Counted from the stretch's first letter, positions 1-8,347 are shown. The stretch is 63,154 nt of DNA from Actinomycetes bacterium (GCA_021808665.1 JAKBBA010000024.1:1-63154), one strand, 5' to 3'. Numbers and translations are program-made. Notes: generated by a model from the letters alone, not told the origin.

Positions 1-128
1 AGGGTAGATATTGGGAGCTCTGTGTCGACTCGGGCCAGGGCGGCCAGCAAGCGCCCGGTGGCGCCCGGGATCACTGCCTCCACGGGCCGCTGGAAATCCA
101 TATGTTCACTATATCGAACGTTGATGGG

Positions 129-476
129 TCATTTACTGACTTGTTTGCTGGACTGGCGAAAGAACCGTTCGTCCAGGCGGGCGGCTGCGTCTCGGTCCGC
201 GCCATGGACGGCTTGGGCGTAGACGGCGAGGGTTAGGCGCGGGTCAGCGTGTCCGAGGCGCGTCTGGACCGTCTTTAGATCGAGCCCGGCAAGTACCAGC
301 TGCGTTGCGTTCGTCCTTCGCAGGTCGTGGAAGCCGGCTTCCGGAACGCCGGCTGCTTCCACGACTGGTAGCCAGACCCGTCGCGGCCAGTTCGAATAGT
401 CGATCGGCTGGCCGTCAGGAGAGGTGAACGCGAGGCCGTGGGTGTCTGCGCCGGTCAGACCGGAGTTGAGTCCCGT
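129..476 (-). pseudogene. Tyrosine recombinase (phage integrase), C-terminal fragment
   Basis: This is the C-terminal catalytic part of a site-specific tyrosine recombinase. The visible motif HDLRRT supplies the His-x-x-Arg pair, RLGHAD the second conserved His region, and LAVYAQAV the nucleophilic Tyr. The reading frame stays open upstream of the GTG at 362 (residues such as DTHGLAFTSPDG) until a stop at 477-479, right where the left inverted repeat of the insertion element begins at 465. The N-terminal DNA-binding and first catalytic part are absent from the window. It is best read as an integrase cut off by the insertion element; it probably once belonged to a mobile element that brought in the neighbouring genes. 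Confidence 0.75.
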
Positions 477-489
477 TTAGTGGTGTGTG
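465..489 (+). repeat. Left terminal inverted repeat of IS256-like element
   Basis: Begins GTTGAGTCCCGTTTAGTGG and matches the reverse complement of 1681-1705 with three mismatches. Confidence 0.8.
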
Positions 490-595
490 GGTTGGGGGTG
501 ATCTGAGGGGGGGTATCCCCCAACGGTGACAGTCATCGTGTCGGCCTTGAAGAAGTAGTTACCAACACAACTTTTTGCGGTGGACCACGGTGGCT

Positions 596-1494
596 GTGTC
601 TACTGCTGTCGACGCGGCTGGTTGGCTTGGCAAGTGTTTGGTGGTCGATGACGCGGACACCGATTTGCGGTGCCGAAGCTGCGTTCGGGGGTGTGTTCGC
701 CGGAGTTTCTGCTTCAGCCGTGCAGGCGGGCCGAGCAGGCTTTGGTGGCGGTGATCTGCCAGGCGTACGTGGAGGGCGTGTCGGTTCGCCGTGTCGATGG
801 CCTGGTCAAGGCGATGGGTATCGAGGCGATGAGCCGTTCGGAGGTTTCTCGGGTGGCCGGCGAACTCGACGGGCTGGTCGGCGATTTCCGCGGTCGGCCG
901 CTCGATGGCGGCCCTTACCGCTACTTGTGGGTCGACGCCCTAACCCAGCGGGTACGCGAGGGAGGCCGGGTCGTCAACGTGTCCGGCGGCGCTGCCTGGC
1001 AGCTTTGGCGGACCCATTTCATGGCTAACCTCGCGTCGCGGGTCGCTAAGGTCTCGTGGCCGATGGTAGCGACGCTCGTCGGGTCGATCTTCGAGCAACC
1101 CGACCGCCAAGCCACCTGGAACCAGCTCGGCGATGTCGTCGACAAGCTCAGCTCCGCCGGGTTCTCCGATGCCGCTAACTTCGTGTTAGGCGCCGCCGAT
1201 GACATCTTGGCGTTCGCAGCGTTCCCCGTCGAGCACTGGCCGAAAATCCGTTCCAATAACCCCCAGGAGCGGTTAAACAAAGAGATCTGCCGGCGCATCG
1301 ACGTGGTCGGGATTTTCTCTAACCGAAGAGCGGTCATCCGTCTGCTCGGCGCGGTCCTCGCCGGGCAGACCGACGAATGGGCGATCGGGCAGCGCTACAT
1401 GAGTATCGAGTCGCTCAAGTTCCCGGTCCTGGCTGCACTGTCACCAAACGACCCTCGCCCTCCGATCGCCGCCGCCGGGGGCGCCGCTGGATGA
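596..1494 (+). pseudogene. IS256-family transposase with two internal deletions
   Basis: Three blocks of an IS256-type transposase can be read. The first (596 to about 665) resembles the family N-terminus (DAAGWLGK). The second starts in another frame at GTG 670 with PKLRSG and runs to about residue 105, including the first catalytic Asp in YLWVDAL. The third resumes in the same frame at GAAWQLWRTHF and contains the catalytic Glu region NPQERLNKEI. Family members are about 400 residues. Missing here are the roughly 60 residues before PKLRSG and the segment between RVVNVS and GAAWQ, which carries the second catalytic Asp. The product cannot be an active DDE transposase. Confidence 0.8.
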
Positions 1495-1680
1495 CCCCGC
1501 CGGTAACACCACGAAAACGTTGAAGCGGTCGACGTCCCAAAAAGACGGCCGCCGCCCACCGAGCGCGCAGGCCCCGCCACCCGACACACGCTTTACAACA
1601 GTCATGACAACTGCTATAATCAAGCGACTAGCTAACCAATCAATACAGGTTAACGCGAGAACCGCCGGAACCCGACAACT

Positions 1681-1705
1681 CGTACACCACTACACGGGAC
1701 TCAAC
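1681..1705 (-). repeat. Right terminal inverted repeat of IS256-like element
   Basis: Read on the minus strand it begins GTTGAGTCCCGTGTAGTGG, pairing with 465-489. It directly abuts the truncated methyltransferase reading frame. Confidence 0.8.
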
Positions 1706-2056
1706 CTGAGCAGGTTGCTGATCGTGTTGTACACCAGATAGACGAGTCCGTAGGTTGCGTCCAGTGCTGGCCCGTGACATGTCGCCGGCGGTCACCGTGA
1801 TGGCGTCCCCGCCGGGGTTCTCGCGCAGGCGTTCGACCATGTGAGGGGACATCTCGATGCCGTCGACGGCCACCCCGGCGGCCGCCAAGGGCAAAGCGAT
1901 GCGGCCGGTGCCCACGGCGAACTCCAGCACCTCACGCCCGCTGGCGAGGCGGGCGAGGAAGGCGACGGTCTGCTCTTCGTCTCCTCGGGTGTCCTCGTCG
2001 TCGTAGCGGATCGACTCGGCTTGTCCGAAGCTGGTCATGGGATCGTAGTTCTGCAC
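1706..2056 (-). pseudogene. Class I SAM methyltransferase, N-terminal part, frameshifted and cut by the IS element
   Basis: The start at GTG 2056 gives a methyltransferase N-terminus with the SAM-binding glycine motif EFAVGTGRIALPLA, the acidic loop DGIEMSPHMV and the GDM strand. After GDMSRAS the frame shifts; the next family block (DATYGLVYLVYNTISNLL) is read in another frame and ends exactly at the inverted repeat of the insertion element. The remaining C-terminal half is not found on the other side of the element. It starts two bases after the stop of the upstream phosphotransferase-like fragment, so the two probably formed one operon before decay. Confidence 0.75.
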
Positions 2057-2057
2057 G

Positions 2058-2555
2058 TCAGCGTCCTGTTGGAGAGGGTCCTGCGGCGTCGGTCAGGACG
2101 GCGTGGGCCAAGGCGAGCCGGGCGGCGCAGCGGTCGGGCATCGTGTCCCAGGAGTACGGGAATGTCATCGCGGCGATCGCCAGCGCCCAGGCCCGCCCGC
2201 GCAACCAGGTGGCCTCGTCGACGCGCACGAGGGAGCGGAACAGGTCCCGTCCGGCACGGTCGAGCAACTCCCAGGCGACGACGATGTCGACGGTGGGGTC
2301 CCCGTGCAGCCACCGCGGCGAGACGACCCGGTCGGCGCCGGGCAGGGCCATGGCCGCCTCCCAGACGTGCAGGCAGCCGTCGATGTCGAGATCCAGCCCG
2401 GGCAGCGTGCGGCACTCAGCGAGGTAGCCCCGCACGGCGGCGTCCATCTCGGCGAGCGGCTCGCCGCGCTACCAGCGCAAGGCCGGGTCTTCGAGCGCGT
2501 CGACGGGCACCGTGACCCGACCGAGCGGCAGGTCGATCTCGATCTCATCGATGTC
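2058..2555 (-). pseudogene. Aminoglycoside phosphotransferase-like gene, broken
   Basis: The readable protein shows the APH kinase fold: CLHVWEAAMALPGADRV followed by the catalytic-loop start RWLHGD, then PTVDIVVAWELL and a typical C-terminus. Three lesions are visible. An in-frame TAG at 2469-2471 separates the block PLGRVTVPVDALEDPALRW from the rest. About 25-30 residues between HGD and PTVD are missing, which removes the metal-binding DFG region. The N-terminal ATP-binding lobe is absent and the frame runs directly into the MFS remnant near 2555. Whether the ancestor acted on an aminoglycoside cannot be told; the family also contains other small-molecule kinases. Confidence 0.7.
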
Positions 2556-3510
2556 GTGCGGGCAGCTGCTCTCGGGAGCATCGCCCTTGCGGCAGCTTTT
2601 GGGGTCCTGAGCGTCTGGCAGGTCATCGTCGCCGCCTTGGTCGAACGGAGCTTCGGGGAGCTGTTCCGCCCGGGGTCGATCGCAGCGTTCCGTCGAGTCG
2701 TGCGCCCCGAGGAGATGCCGGCCGCCGTCTCCCGCCTCGAGGCCCGCACCTATGCCAGGTGCCGCCGGGCCTCCGTTGGGAGGTCTCCTGTTTGGCCTAG
2801 CAGCCTTCGCTCCTTTCGCCGTGGACGCCGCCAGCTATGCCTACTCGCTCATCTCCACCTTCTTCGTGCGAACCTCGATGGCCGTCGCATCCCCGCCGGC
2901 ACCGGAGCGCATCGCCACCAGGCTCGGCGGCGGGCTTCGATGGATCTGGCCGGAGCGCCTCATCCGCGACACCCTTCTCACAGCGGCTGGGATCAACGCC
3001 GTCTTCGGAGCTCTCGACCTGACGGTGATCGTCGACGCCCGATCCCACGGTGCTACCAGCGCTGGGATCGGAGTCATGCTCGGTATCGCAGGCGTAGCTG
3101 GCTTCGTCGGAGCCACTCTTGCCACCCGCCTCGCCATGAGCGCCCGCCCCTCCCTGGTTGTGCTCGGCATCTTCTGGGTGACCGCTTCCCTGATCCCCCT
3201 CATGGCCATCGACGCCAACCCCTACATCCTCGGGGTGCTCCTGGGAGCCGCGACCCTCCTTGCTCCCGCCGCCAATACCGTCCATATCAGCCACGCCATC
3301 ATCGTCACCCCCGACCGCCTCCAAGGGCGTGTCGACGCCGCCGGCAACTTCATGACGGGAGCCCTGAGACCCCTAGCCCCTCTCGTCGCCGGGCTGCTGT
3401 TCACCGCCATCGGGGGAGCGGGCACCCTCCTCGCCATCGCCATCGCTGTCGCTATGGGCGCCATCGCCCTGGCCGTGACCGCCAGTTCCCGCATGCGTTC
3501 CATCCCACCC
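2553..3510 (+). pseudogene. MFS exporter (EntS-like), 5'-truncated and frameshifted
   Basis: Major facilitator exporter remnant. The first part (DVVRAAALGSIALAAAFG to SRLEARTYA, about 2553-2750) is in one frame and the second (AGPPLGGLLFGLAAF onward, about 2758-3510) in another, so a small indel lies near 2750-2760. The first transmembrane helices are missing; the fragment begins at the segment that normally follows the second or third helix. Recognisable family sequence ends near TASSRMR. Bases 3511-3683 after it show no gene I can support. The fused position against the opposite-strand APH remnant suggests a deletion joined the two. Confidence 0.7.
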
Positions 3511-3683
3511 ATCGCCCTGCTGTCCGCCGGCTGCACGTCCGAATCGAATCCCTCCGCACCCAGTACCGTGCGACAACCGCCTCCACGCTTGGACGCCACA
3601 CCTCGCCATCGGCGAGCGCATCTTGCACCCGCACTCCGGTCGGAAGGGAGGGCGATCGACCCAGTTGACCAGCTGACCCGGCC

Positions 3684-4108
3684 TCAAGGGTGCCCGCTGG
3701 ACGATCGACTGACGAGCGACGCGTCGCCCGGCAGGCCGCAGTTGGGGCGCCTTACTCGAGCACGTTCGGGCGGTCGGTCGACCGCCCAGCGCCAGGAGCC
3801 GTCCGGCTGTCGTCGGGCGATCTCAGCGGTCGCGCCGCCACTGACGAGCCTCGTCGAAGTCAGGGCCAAGTCGCCGAGCCGAAACGCTGGGAGCTGGTTG
3901 CCCAGCTCAGACGTTGGCTCCGACTTCAGCAGGTCCGCCTAGAAGCGACCGATTGCGTCTTGACCCACGGCAACTTGTTCACCGGGAAGGGCGAGAACCG
4001 CCTCCGGCTCGTATAGCGAGACGACGCCTCCAAGTCTCCGACGTTGATGCGCTCGACGAGCAGCCGGGCAAGGTCTTCGGGCTGGACGGCCCCTGTATGT
4101 CCAAGCAC
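3684..4108 (-). pseudogene. NTF2/SnoaL-like (YybH-type) domain protein, broken
   Basis: Small alpha+beta-barrel protein of the nuclear transport factor 2-like superfamily. The N-terminal part (LARLLVERINVGDLE) starts at GTG 4108; a one-base loss near 4030 shifts the frame to GVVSLYEPEAVLALPGEQVAVGQDAIGRF. A TAG at 3939-3941 then interrupts a frame that otherwise continues in phase through ADLLKSEPTSELGNQLPAF and ALTSTRLVSGG to the diagnostic end GSWRWAVDRP. Only these two point lesions break an otherwise complete gene, so decay looks recent. Function in such proteins is diverse and cannot be assigned. Confidence 0.7.
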
Positions 4109-4138
4109 ATCTAAAGCATCGCAGCCTGGGAGCGGTGC

Positions 4139-4519
4139 GTGCTACCCGAACGCTGCCCCGCAACTGGATCCTCAGCCGGGGTCGGCATCATCGCCATGTG
4201 CCATGCTGGCGATGTGCTCAGCGCTCGGGCCCTTCTTGGTCAAATGGCAGCGTCTTTGGGGGAGCTTCCGATCGTCCAGCGGGCCGTGGCCACGGGGAGC
4301 CTGTGCGCCGGCGTGATCGGGGTCCTAGTCGGGCTGGCCGTCGGCCTGGTCACCTATCCCCTCACGGCGTGGTTTGCCGCCTTCGAAGTCGGCTTTCCTG
4401 CTGCGCTGGCCGGAGCTCTGATCGGTCTGGTGGTAGGGCTGGTCCTCCTCGCTCGTCGGGCGAGAGCCCGACGCTCTGGCACCCACGACCCGGCTCGGCC
4501 AAGCCTGCCGCCTAACTGA
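4139..4519 (+). CDS. Small two-helix membrane protein of unknown function
   Basis: Up to 126 residues. Two strongly hydrophobic stretches are visible, LCAGVIGVLVGLAVGLVTYP and, after a short loop (TAWFAAFEVGFP), AALAGALIGLVVGLVLLA, followed by a basic tail (RRARARR) that should lie in the cytoplasm. The start is uncertain: ATG 4199 (MCHAGDVL) or ATG 4244 (MAASLGEL) would remove the poorly structured N-terminus. I do not recognise the family. It lies alone between broken genes and could itself be a remnant. Confidence 0.45.
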   Translation: MLPERCPATGSSAGVGIIAMCHAGDVLSARALLGQMAASLGELPIVQRAVATGSLCAGVIGVLVGLAVGLVTYPLTAWFAAFEVGFPAALAGALIGLVVGLVLLARRARARRSGTHDPARPSLPPN

Positions 4520-4670
4520 AGCGATCCGACGAATCCTCGAGCATCGTGAGGCTGGGTGCCCGCAGTGTCGATGCCCGTATCCTCGTTCATGGTCGTCGCA
4601 AGACCAAGGACTTACGGGACGGCGATCGGCCCTTGGCGGCGAACTTAGGTTTGTGCCGCAGCGGGATCCC

Positions 4671-5429
4671 CTACGGGGACTCTGGCCGCCGGGCCTCTAT
4701 GAGATGCCGGGTCGAGTGCGCGACGAGGGGTTCGCCTTGGCGGAGTTGCGAGTCGAGTTCGCGGAGCGTGCGACGGTACTTTTCGACGGAGAAGTCAGGG
4801 ACCCACCAGGGGCACTTGCGGAGGAGCCACACGACGGCGCCAACATCGAAGATCTCCATGCGGCAGCGTGCGATGCTCAGGTCGGTGACGACCAGGCCAG
4901 CCTGGCGCGCCGCGGCTGACTCCCCGACCGGGTCGCGGCGGCGCCGCTCAACCACGAGCGGCCCGAGAAAGCGCTCGATCAACTCGAATGCCGACGCTGG
5001 CCCAACATGCTGGGCGAAGTAGTGGCCACCTTCGGTCAGGACACGACGGATTTCTCCCCAGTCCAGCCACACCGGATGCCGGGCGGCGACCAGCTCGAAC
5101 GACTCATCCGCAAAGGGCAGCCGACCGGCCTCAGCGGCGACGACCTGCACACCGCGCCGACCGAGCAGCTCGCGGGACCGCTGCAAGTTGGGTCGCCATG
5201 CCTCGGTAGCGACCATGCGCTGCGGGAACGTTGGAACCTCCGCAAGAACCTCCCCGCCACCGGTGTCCACGTCCAAGGCAGAGCCCACCGTGCCAATCCT
5301 GTGGGCAAGCAGCTTGGCATAGCCCCAAGGAGGACGCTCTTCGGTCGCCCGCCCGTCTAGCCAGCCGAACCCCCACCCCGTGACGTCTGCCGCCACTGCC
5401 TCGGCTACGAGGTCGTCGAACGGGCGCAC
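4671..5429 (-). CDS. Class I SAM-dependent methyltransferase
   Basis: A 252-residue protein that appears complete. The central region shows the Rossmann order of small-molecule methyltransferases: SALDVDTGGGEVLAEV (glycine loop, with a degenerate DVDTGGG where DxGxGxG is usual), an acidic second strand, AEAGRLPFADESFELVAARHPV (the post-II and motif III area, where a product-binding HP replaces the common DP) and GGHYFAQHVGPAS. Related proteins are annotated simply as methyltransferases and their substrates are unknown. It is read alone on the minus strand; the 160 bases upstream carry no recognised gene. It is one of the few intact genes in this decayed stretch. Confidence 0.75.
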   Translation of the reverse strand: MRPFDDLVAEAVAADVTGWGFGWLDGRATEERPPWGYAKLLAHRIGTVGSALDVDTGGGEVLAEVPTFPQRMVATEAWRPNLQRSRELLGRRGVQVVAAEAGRLPFADESFELVAARHPVWLDWGEIRRVLTEGGHYFAQHVGPASAFELIERFLGPLVVERRRRDPVGESAAARQAGLVVTDLSIARCRMEIFDVGAVVWLLRKCPWWVPDFSVEKYRRTLRELDSQLRQGEPLVAHSTRHLIEARRPESP

Positions 5430-5590
5430 TACGACATAATTCCAGACCTTCCGCGACCGTGTCAGCGGGGATCATGCCGAGCGTCTGACGGCTCGCGACG
5501 CCCCATTCCCACGAGCCCAACGGCCTACGGAACAGGGCTCGTCCTCCGGCGTCGAGGGGAGGTTCGTGGCGCAGGAGGATGGTTGGTCGG

Positions 5591-6058
5591 TCAGCCAGCA
5601 GCGACTCGACGCCACCATCCCTCAAGCCAGGTATCCATCTCCTTGACCGATGCATCGGTGGCGGCGCTGCCGGCCAAGGCCGCTTCTCTTGCGGCTGCGC
5701 TCTTCTCAGCCAGCTCGGTGTCGAACCGCTCCAGGTCGCTTCCTGTCAGGCGCGTCTGGATGAAGTCGATGGTCTCATTGAGGTTCTTCAGGAGTCGTGG
5801 CCGCTGGCCGTAGCGAGCCTGGGCGGTCTGCTTGGACACGCCCAGCATGGCTGCGATGGCTGCCCACGCATAGCCGCTCTCCCTGGCATGCTGCACGGCC
5901 TCGGCCACCTCGGCATCGACGGCCACCGAACGACGGAACGCGTCGGCGATCCGCCTCAGCGGCTCGGCCTCCCGCCACGACGGCTCCTCGGATCGGCGGG
6001 CGAGTCGCTCGGCGATCTCGGCGGCAACACGTTCCTTCTCAGCGATGGTTCGAGCCAT
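5591..6058 (-). CDS. Putative antitoxin with helix-turn-helix
   Basis: About 155 residues from ATG 6058, chosen because AAAGGAG lies just upstream; a GTG at 6064 would overlap the stop of the upstream gene. The N-terminal half is charged and helical and contains a helix-turn-helix-like block ESGYAWAAIAAMLGVSKQTAQARYG (about residues 60-85). The C-terminal half (DLERFDTELAEKSAAAREAAL) is helical and could bind the partner. It follows a short gene resembling actinobacterial toxins, so a toxin-first type II toxin-antitoxin pair is likely. The family assignment rests on context and general features. Confidence 0.55.
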   Translation of the reverse strand: MARTIAEKERVAAEIAERLARRSEEPSWREAEPLRRIADAFRRSVAVDAEVAEAVQHARESGYAWAAIAAMLGVSKQTAQARYGQRPRLLKNLNETIDFIQTRLTGSDLERFDTELAEKSAAAREAALAGSAATDASVKEMDTWLEGWWRRVAAG

Positions 6059-6060
6059 GC

Positions 6061-6312
6061 TCACTCCTTTCTCGGTGGGAACCGGCGTGTGCGGGCCGGC
6101 ATTGCGTGGATGATCAGCGGGCCGTCGTCGGTGTCCAGCACACCGACCTCGATCAGCTTGACCGCAAGGTCTGGCCCGAGGAACAAGGTCACGTCTTCGT
6201 CCTCAGGGTCGTCGGCGACGCTGATGACGTTGCGTAAGGCATGGCGAATGTCCTCATCGGCGATCTCGTGGCGGTGAGCGCTGTCGGTGATCGGCGCCTG
6301 CCACAGCTCCAC
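6061..6312 (-). CDS. Putative type II toxin of a toxin-antitoxin pair
   Basis: An 83-residue protein starting at GTG 6312. The pattern ITDSAHRHEIADEDIRHAL, a strand-rich middle with LFLGPDLAVKLIEVGVLD, and the end GPLIIHAMPAR match a common actinobacterial family found beside small DNA-binding antitoxins and related in layout to BrnT/DUF4258 proteins. The stop overlaps or nearly touches the downstream antitoxin start. A minus-strand -10-like TATGCT (6323-6318) sits 5 bases from the start, suggesting a leaderless message. No activity can be read from sequence alone. Confidence 0.55.
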   Translation of the reverse strand: MELWQAPITDSAHRHEIADEDIRHALRNVISVADDPEDEDVTLFLGPDLAVKLIEVGVLDTDDGPLIIHAMPARTRRFPPRKE

Positions 6313-6324
6313 CTAGACAGCATA

Positions 6325-6339
6325 CCCTGACAGTCAGGG
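6325..6339. promoter_or_regulatory. Inverted repeat upstream of the 6312 toxin gene
   Basis: CCCTGA-CAG-TCAGGG is a perfect 6-base inverted repeat directly upstream of the -10-like TATGCT on the minus strand. Its position suits an operator for autoregulation by the toxin-antitoxin complex. Confidence 0.45.
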
Positions 6340-6476
6340 GTCGTCAGTAGATGCTGTCGTCGGTGTGAGCCGGCCCTCCCGGATGACCAACCCTCTGCGG
6401 GGGCCCGCCCGGCGCCGAGTCACCGAACGGACGTACGTCCCGCTGGGGGATCGTCCTGGGGGTTGCGGGTCTTGTC

Positions 6477-6514
6477 TTGACAGGTAGTTTCCAGTAGTGG
6501 AAACTATCGGGGTG
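6477..6514 (+). promoter_or_regulatory. Promoter and operator of the VOC-ArsR-SRPBCC operon
   Basis: A consensus -35 TTGACA (6477-6482) is followed by a perfect inverted repeat TAGTTTCC-N6-GGAAACTA (6485-6506). The right arm covers the expected -10 position (AACTAT). The in-frame GTG at 6512 lies a few bases later, consistent with a leaderless message. Such a site is what an ArsR-family repressor encoded in the operon would bind. Confidence 0.6.
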
Positions 6515-6976
6515 GATGACACGACCTTCACCTCCAGCGTGCACTACGAGGATCCCAAGGCCGCTCTGGCATGGCTGGTCGACGCCTTCGGGCTCGAGAT
6601 CACCATGGCCATCGACGGGACGGAAGAGGCTCCCGAGGCCTGCCACTACGAACTCGCATTGGAGGGCAGGGGACGGGTGATGGTCGGCGGTCAGTGGCGC
6701 TCGATGATCCGCAGCCCCCGCAGCGTCAGTGGTGCCAACACCCAGACCGTCCACGTGCAGCTGACCGCCGGCCTCGACGAGCATTGCGCACGAGCCCGGG
6801 CGGCCGGCGCGACGATCGACCAGGAGCCCGAGGAACAGTTCTACGGGGACCGAACCTACCGTGCCCTCGACCCCGAGGGACATCTGTGGACCTTCGCCCA
6901 GCACGTACGCGACGTGAGCCGGGCCGAGGCGCAGGCAGCTCTCGGCCAGCCGATCGCCTCCCCCAACTGGGCGTGA
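6512..6976 (+). CDS. VOC (glyoxalase/bleomycin resistance) family protein
   Basis: About 154 residues of the vicinal oxygen chelate fold: paired beta-alpha-beta-beta-beta modules with SVHYEDPKAALAWLVDAFGLE at the start and FYGDRTYRALDPEGHLWTFAQHV at the end. The usual late metal ligand (Glu in the 'PDGN-WE' type motif) is replaced here by HLWTF, so metal dependence is uncertain. I prefer GTG 6512 because the earlier in-frame GTG 6497 lies inside the operator. It is co-transcribed with an ArsR-type regulator and an SRPBCC protein, a combination common in actinobacteria; the ligand or substrate is unknown. Confidence 0.75.
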   Translation: MDDTTFTSSVHYEDPKAALAWLVDAFGLEITMAIDGTEEAPEACHYELALEGRGRVMVGGQWRSMIRSPRSVSGANTQTVHVQLTAGLDEHCARARAAGATIDQEPEEQFYGDRTYRALDPEGHLWTFAQHVRDVSRAEAQAALGQPIASPNWA

Positions 6977-7335
6977 GCAGCCACACCGGCACAGCCCCGG
7001 CCGCCACGGCCCTCCTCGATGCCGCTTTGGGGGCGCTGGCTGACCCGTTGCGCCGCCGGACCGTCGAGCTGCTCGCCGCCGGGCCTCGCCGCGCCGGGGA
7101 ACTCGCCTCCACCCTCGGGGTGAGCGCTCCGACCATGAGCAAGCACCTGAGGGTTCTTCGCCAGGGGGGTCTGGTCACCGACACAGCACCCAGCTTCGAT
7201 ACGAGGGTCCGCATCTACCAGCTGCGCCGGGAGCCCCTCGCCGGCCTGCACCGCTGGTTGGCTGACACCGAGCGAGCCTGGAGCGCCCAGCTCGAAGCGT
7301 TCGTCGCGTATGTCGGTACCCGCCGTGAGCCCTGA
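6973..7335 (+). CDS. ArsR/SmtB-family transcriptional regulator
   Basis: About 120 residues from GTG 6973, which overlaps the VOC stop by four bases (GTGA). It has the winged helix layout: ALGALADPLRRRTVELLAAG, then the recognition helix ELASTLGVSAPTMSKHLRVLRQGGLV, then the wing (DTAPSFDTRVRIYQL) and a C-terminal helix RWLADTERAWSAQLEAF. This is the SdpR/YgaV-like branch without metal-binding cysteines, typically paired with SRPBCC proteins. It probably represses its own operon through the inverted repeat at 6485-6506. Confidence 0.85.
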   Translation: MSSHTGTAPAATALLDAALGALADPLRRRTVELLAAGPRRAGELASTLGVSAPTMSKHLRVLRQGGLVTDTAPSFDTRVRIYQLRREPLAGLHRWLADTERAWSAQLEAFVAYVGTRREP

Positions 7336-7831
7336 GCGCTCCCGGGTTCTCGTCGCCGTGCGGGTTGCATGCGAGCCGGCTGAGGCGTGGGAGCGCTTCA
7401 CCGCCGAGATCGGCCAGTGGTGGCGCCCCAACCCGCTGTTCGCCTTCAGCCAAGGACGCAGCGGAACCCTCGCCTTCGAGCCCGGAGAGGGCGGCCGGCT
7501 GACCGAAACCTACCCCGACGGCAGCATCTTCGTGATCGGGATGATCAACGTCTGGGAGCCGCCACGGCGTTTGGTGGTCTCTTGGCGACAAGCCAGCTTC
7601 CCGCCCGGGCAGGTGACCGAGCTGCACGTCGGCTTCGAGCCGACCGGACCCGGAGAAACCCGCGTCAGCGTCGAGCACTACGGCTGGGACAGCCTTCCCG
7701 CCGGGCACGCCTCCCGCCACGGCTTCCCCCTCCCCACCTTCCAGCTCCGCTTTGCCGAGTGGTGGCGCAAGCTCCTCTCCGCCGCGTTCGCCCCGAGTAG
7801 CAGCAATGCAACCCAAAAGGAGCAGAGGTGA
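7310..7831 (+). CDS. SRPBCC (AHSA1/START-like) domain protein
   Basis: 173 residues with the helix-grip fold of the AHSA1 branch: RVACEPAEAWERFTAEIGQWW, GRLTETYPDGSIFVIGMINVWEPPRRLVVSW and the C-terminal helix FRFAEWWRKL-like segment. Such proteins bind small hydrophobic ligands. ATG 7310 overlaps the regulator gene by 26 bases; GTG 7325 is an alternative. Operon membership with the ArsR regulator suggests the ligand, or a product made by this protein, controls the repressor. No substrate can be named. Confidence 0.8.
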   Translation: MSVPAVSPERSRVLVAVRVACEPAEAWERFTAEIGQWWRPNPLFAFSQGRSGTLAFEPGEGGRLTETYPDGSIFVIGMINVWEPPRRLVVSWRQASFPPGQVTELHVGFEPTGPGETRVSVEHYGWDSLPAGHASRHGFPLPTFQLRFAEWWRKLLSAAFAPSSSNATQKEQR

Positions 7832-7963
7832 CCGACGACGACACCAGACCCGGACGACGTCCGGCGACGAGGATCGGACCTAAACGATGGGTCGCGTCTC
7901 GACGCGGTTCAAGCGACACGTGTTCTCCCTCTCGTGGGGCGGGCCGCAAGCCATGATCGACCG

Positions 7964-8347
7964 ATGAACGCAGCCGAGCGCTTCCTCGCTGCGTCTCGCG
8001 CCCACGACGTCGAGGCTGCCGCAGCCGAACTGGCTCCAGACGTCGTGATGCTCAACCCGGCCTCTGACGAGGCGTTGAATGGCATGGCTGCGGTCGCCGC
8101 TGCCATGCGCGGCATAGACGCAGCCTGCGACGAGTTCCGTCACACCCATCTGCTGGTGGACACGGCCCGCAACGAGAGACCACTGTATTAGCTGGTGTTC
8201 GAGGCGAGAGTCGGCGACCATCGCCTCGGCGGTGTCGACCTCATCGAAATCGACGAGTCGTTGGATCGGATCACCACGTTCACGGTGACGGCTCGACCTG
8301 TCGCCGCGGTGATGGCACTCGGAGCCCGCATGACCGGTTCCCGGTAG
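7964..8347 (+). pseudogene. NTF2/SnoaL-like protein interrupted by an amber codon
   Basis: The N-terminal half from ATG 7964 (MNAAERFLAASRAHDVEAAAAELAPDVVMLNP) is a typical SnoaL-like start. At 8189-8191 a TAG interrupts the frame after RPLY; the same frame continues with LVFEARVGDHRLGGVDLIEID and ends at 8347, exactly as family members do. One base change would restore about 127 residues. The following gene starts ten bases later. This is therefore either a fresh pseudogene or a case of read-through, the former being more likely. Confidence 0.75.

Larger units (their letters stand above)
465..1705. mobile_element. Defective IS256-like insertion element
   Basis: The element is bounded by 25-base imperfect inverted repeats (465-489 and 1681-1705, 22 of 25 matching), both starting GTTGAGTCCCGT. 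Inside lies a transposase gene of the IS256 (mutator) type that has lost two internal segments. The flanks differ in kind: an integrase fragment on the left, a methyltransferase fragment on the right. No matching direct repeat is visible just outside the ends (AGACCGGA on the left, CTGAGCAG on the right), so the copy has probably been part of a deletion or rearrangement rather than sitting at a clean insertion site. Confidence 0.8.

Noticed and set aside
2103..3668. A long plus-strand frame of 521 codons
   Set aside because: Only about 2553-2750 of it carries MFS-like sequence; the rest is antisense to the phosphotransferase-like gene or out of frame with the MFS continuation, and its composition is Arg/Pro-rich.
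5131..5655. Minus-strand frame of 174 codons
   Set aside because: It overlaps the methyltransferase and antitoxin genes in another frame, and the only part outside them (about 5430-5590) matches nothing I recognise.
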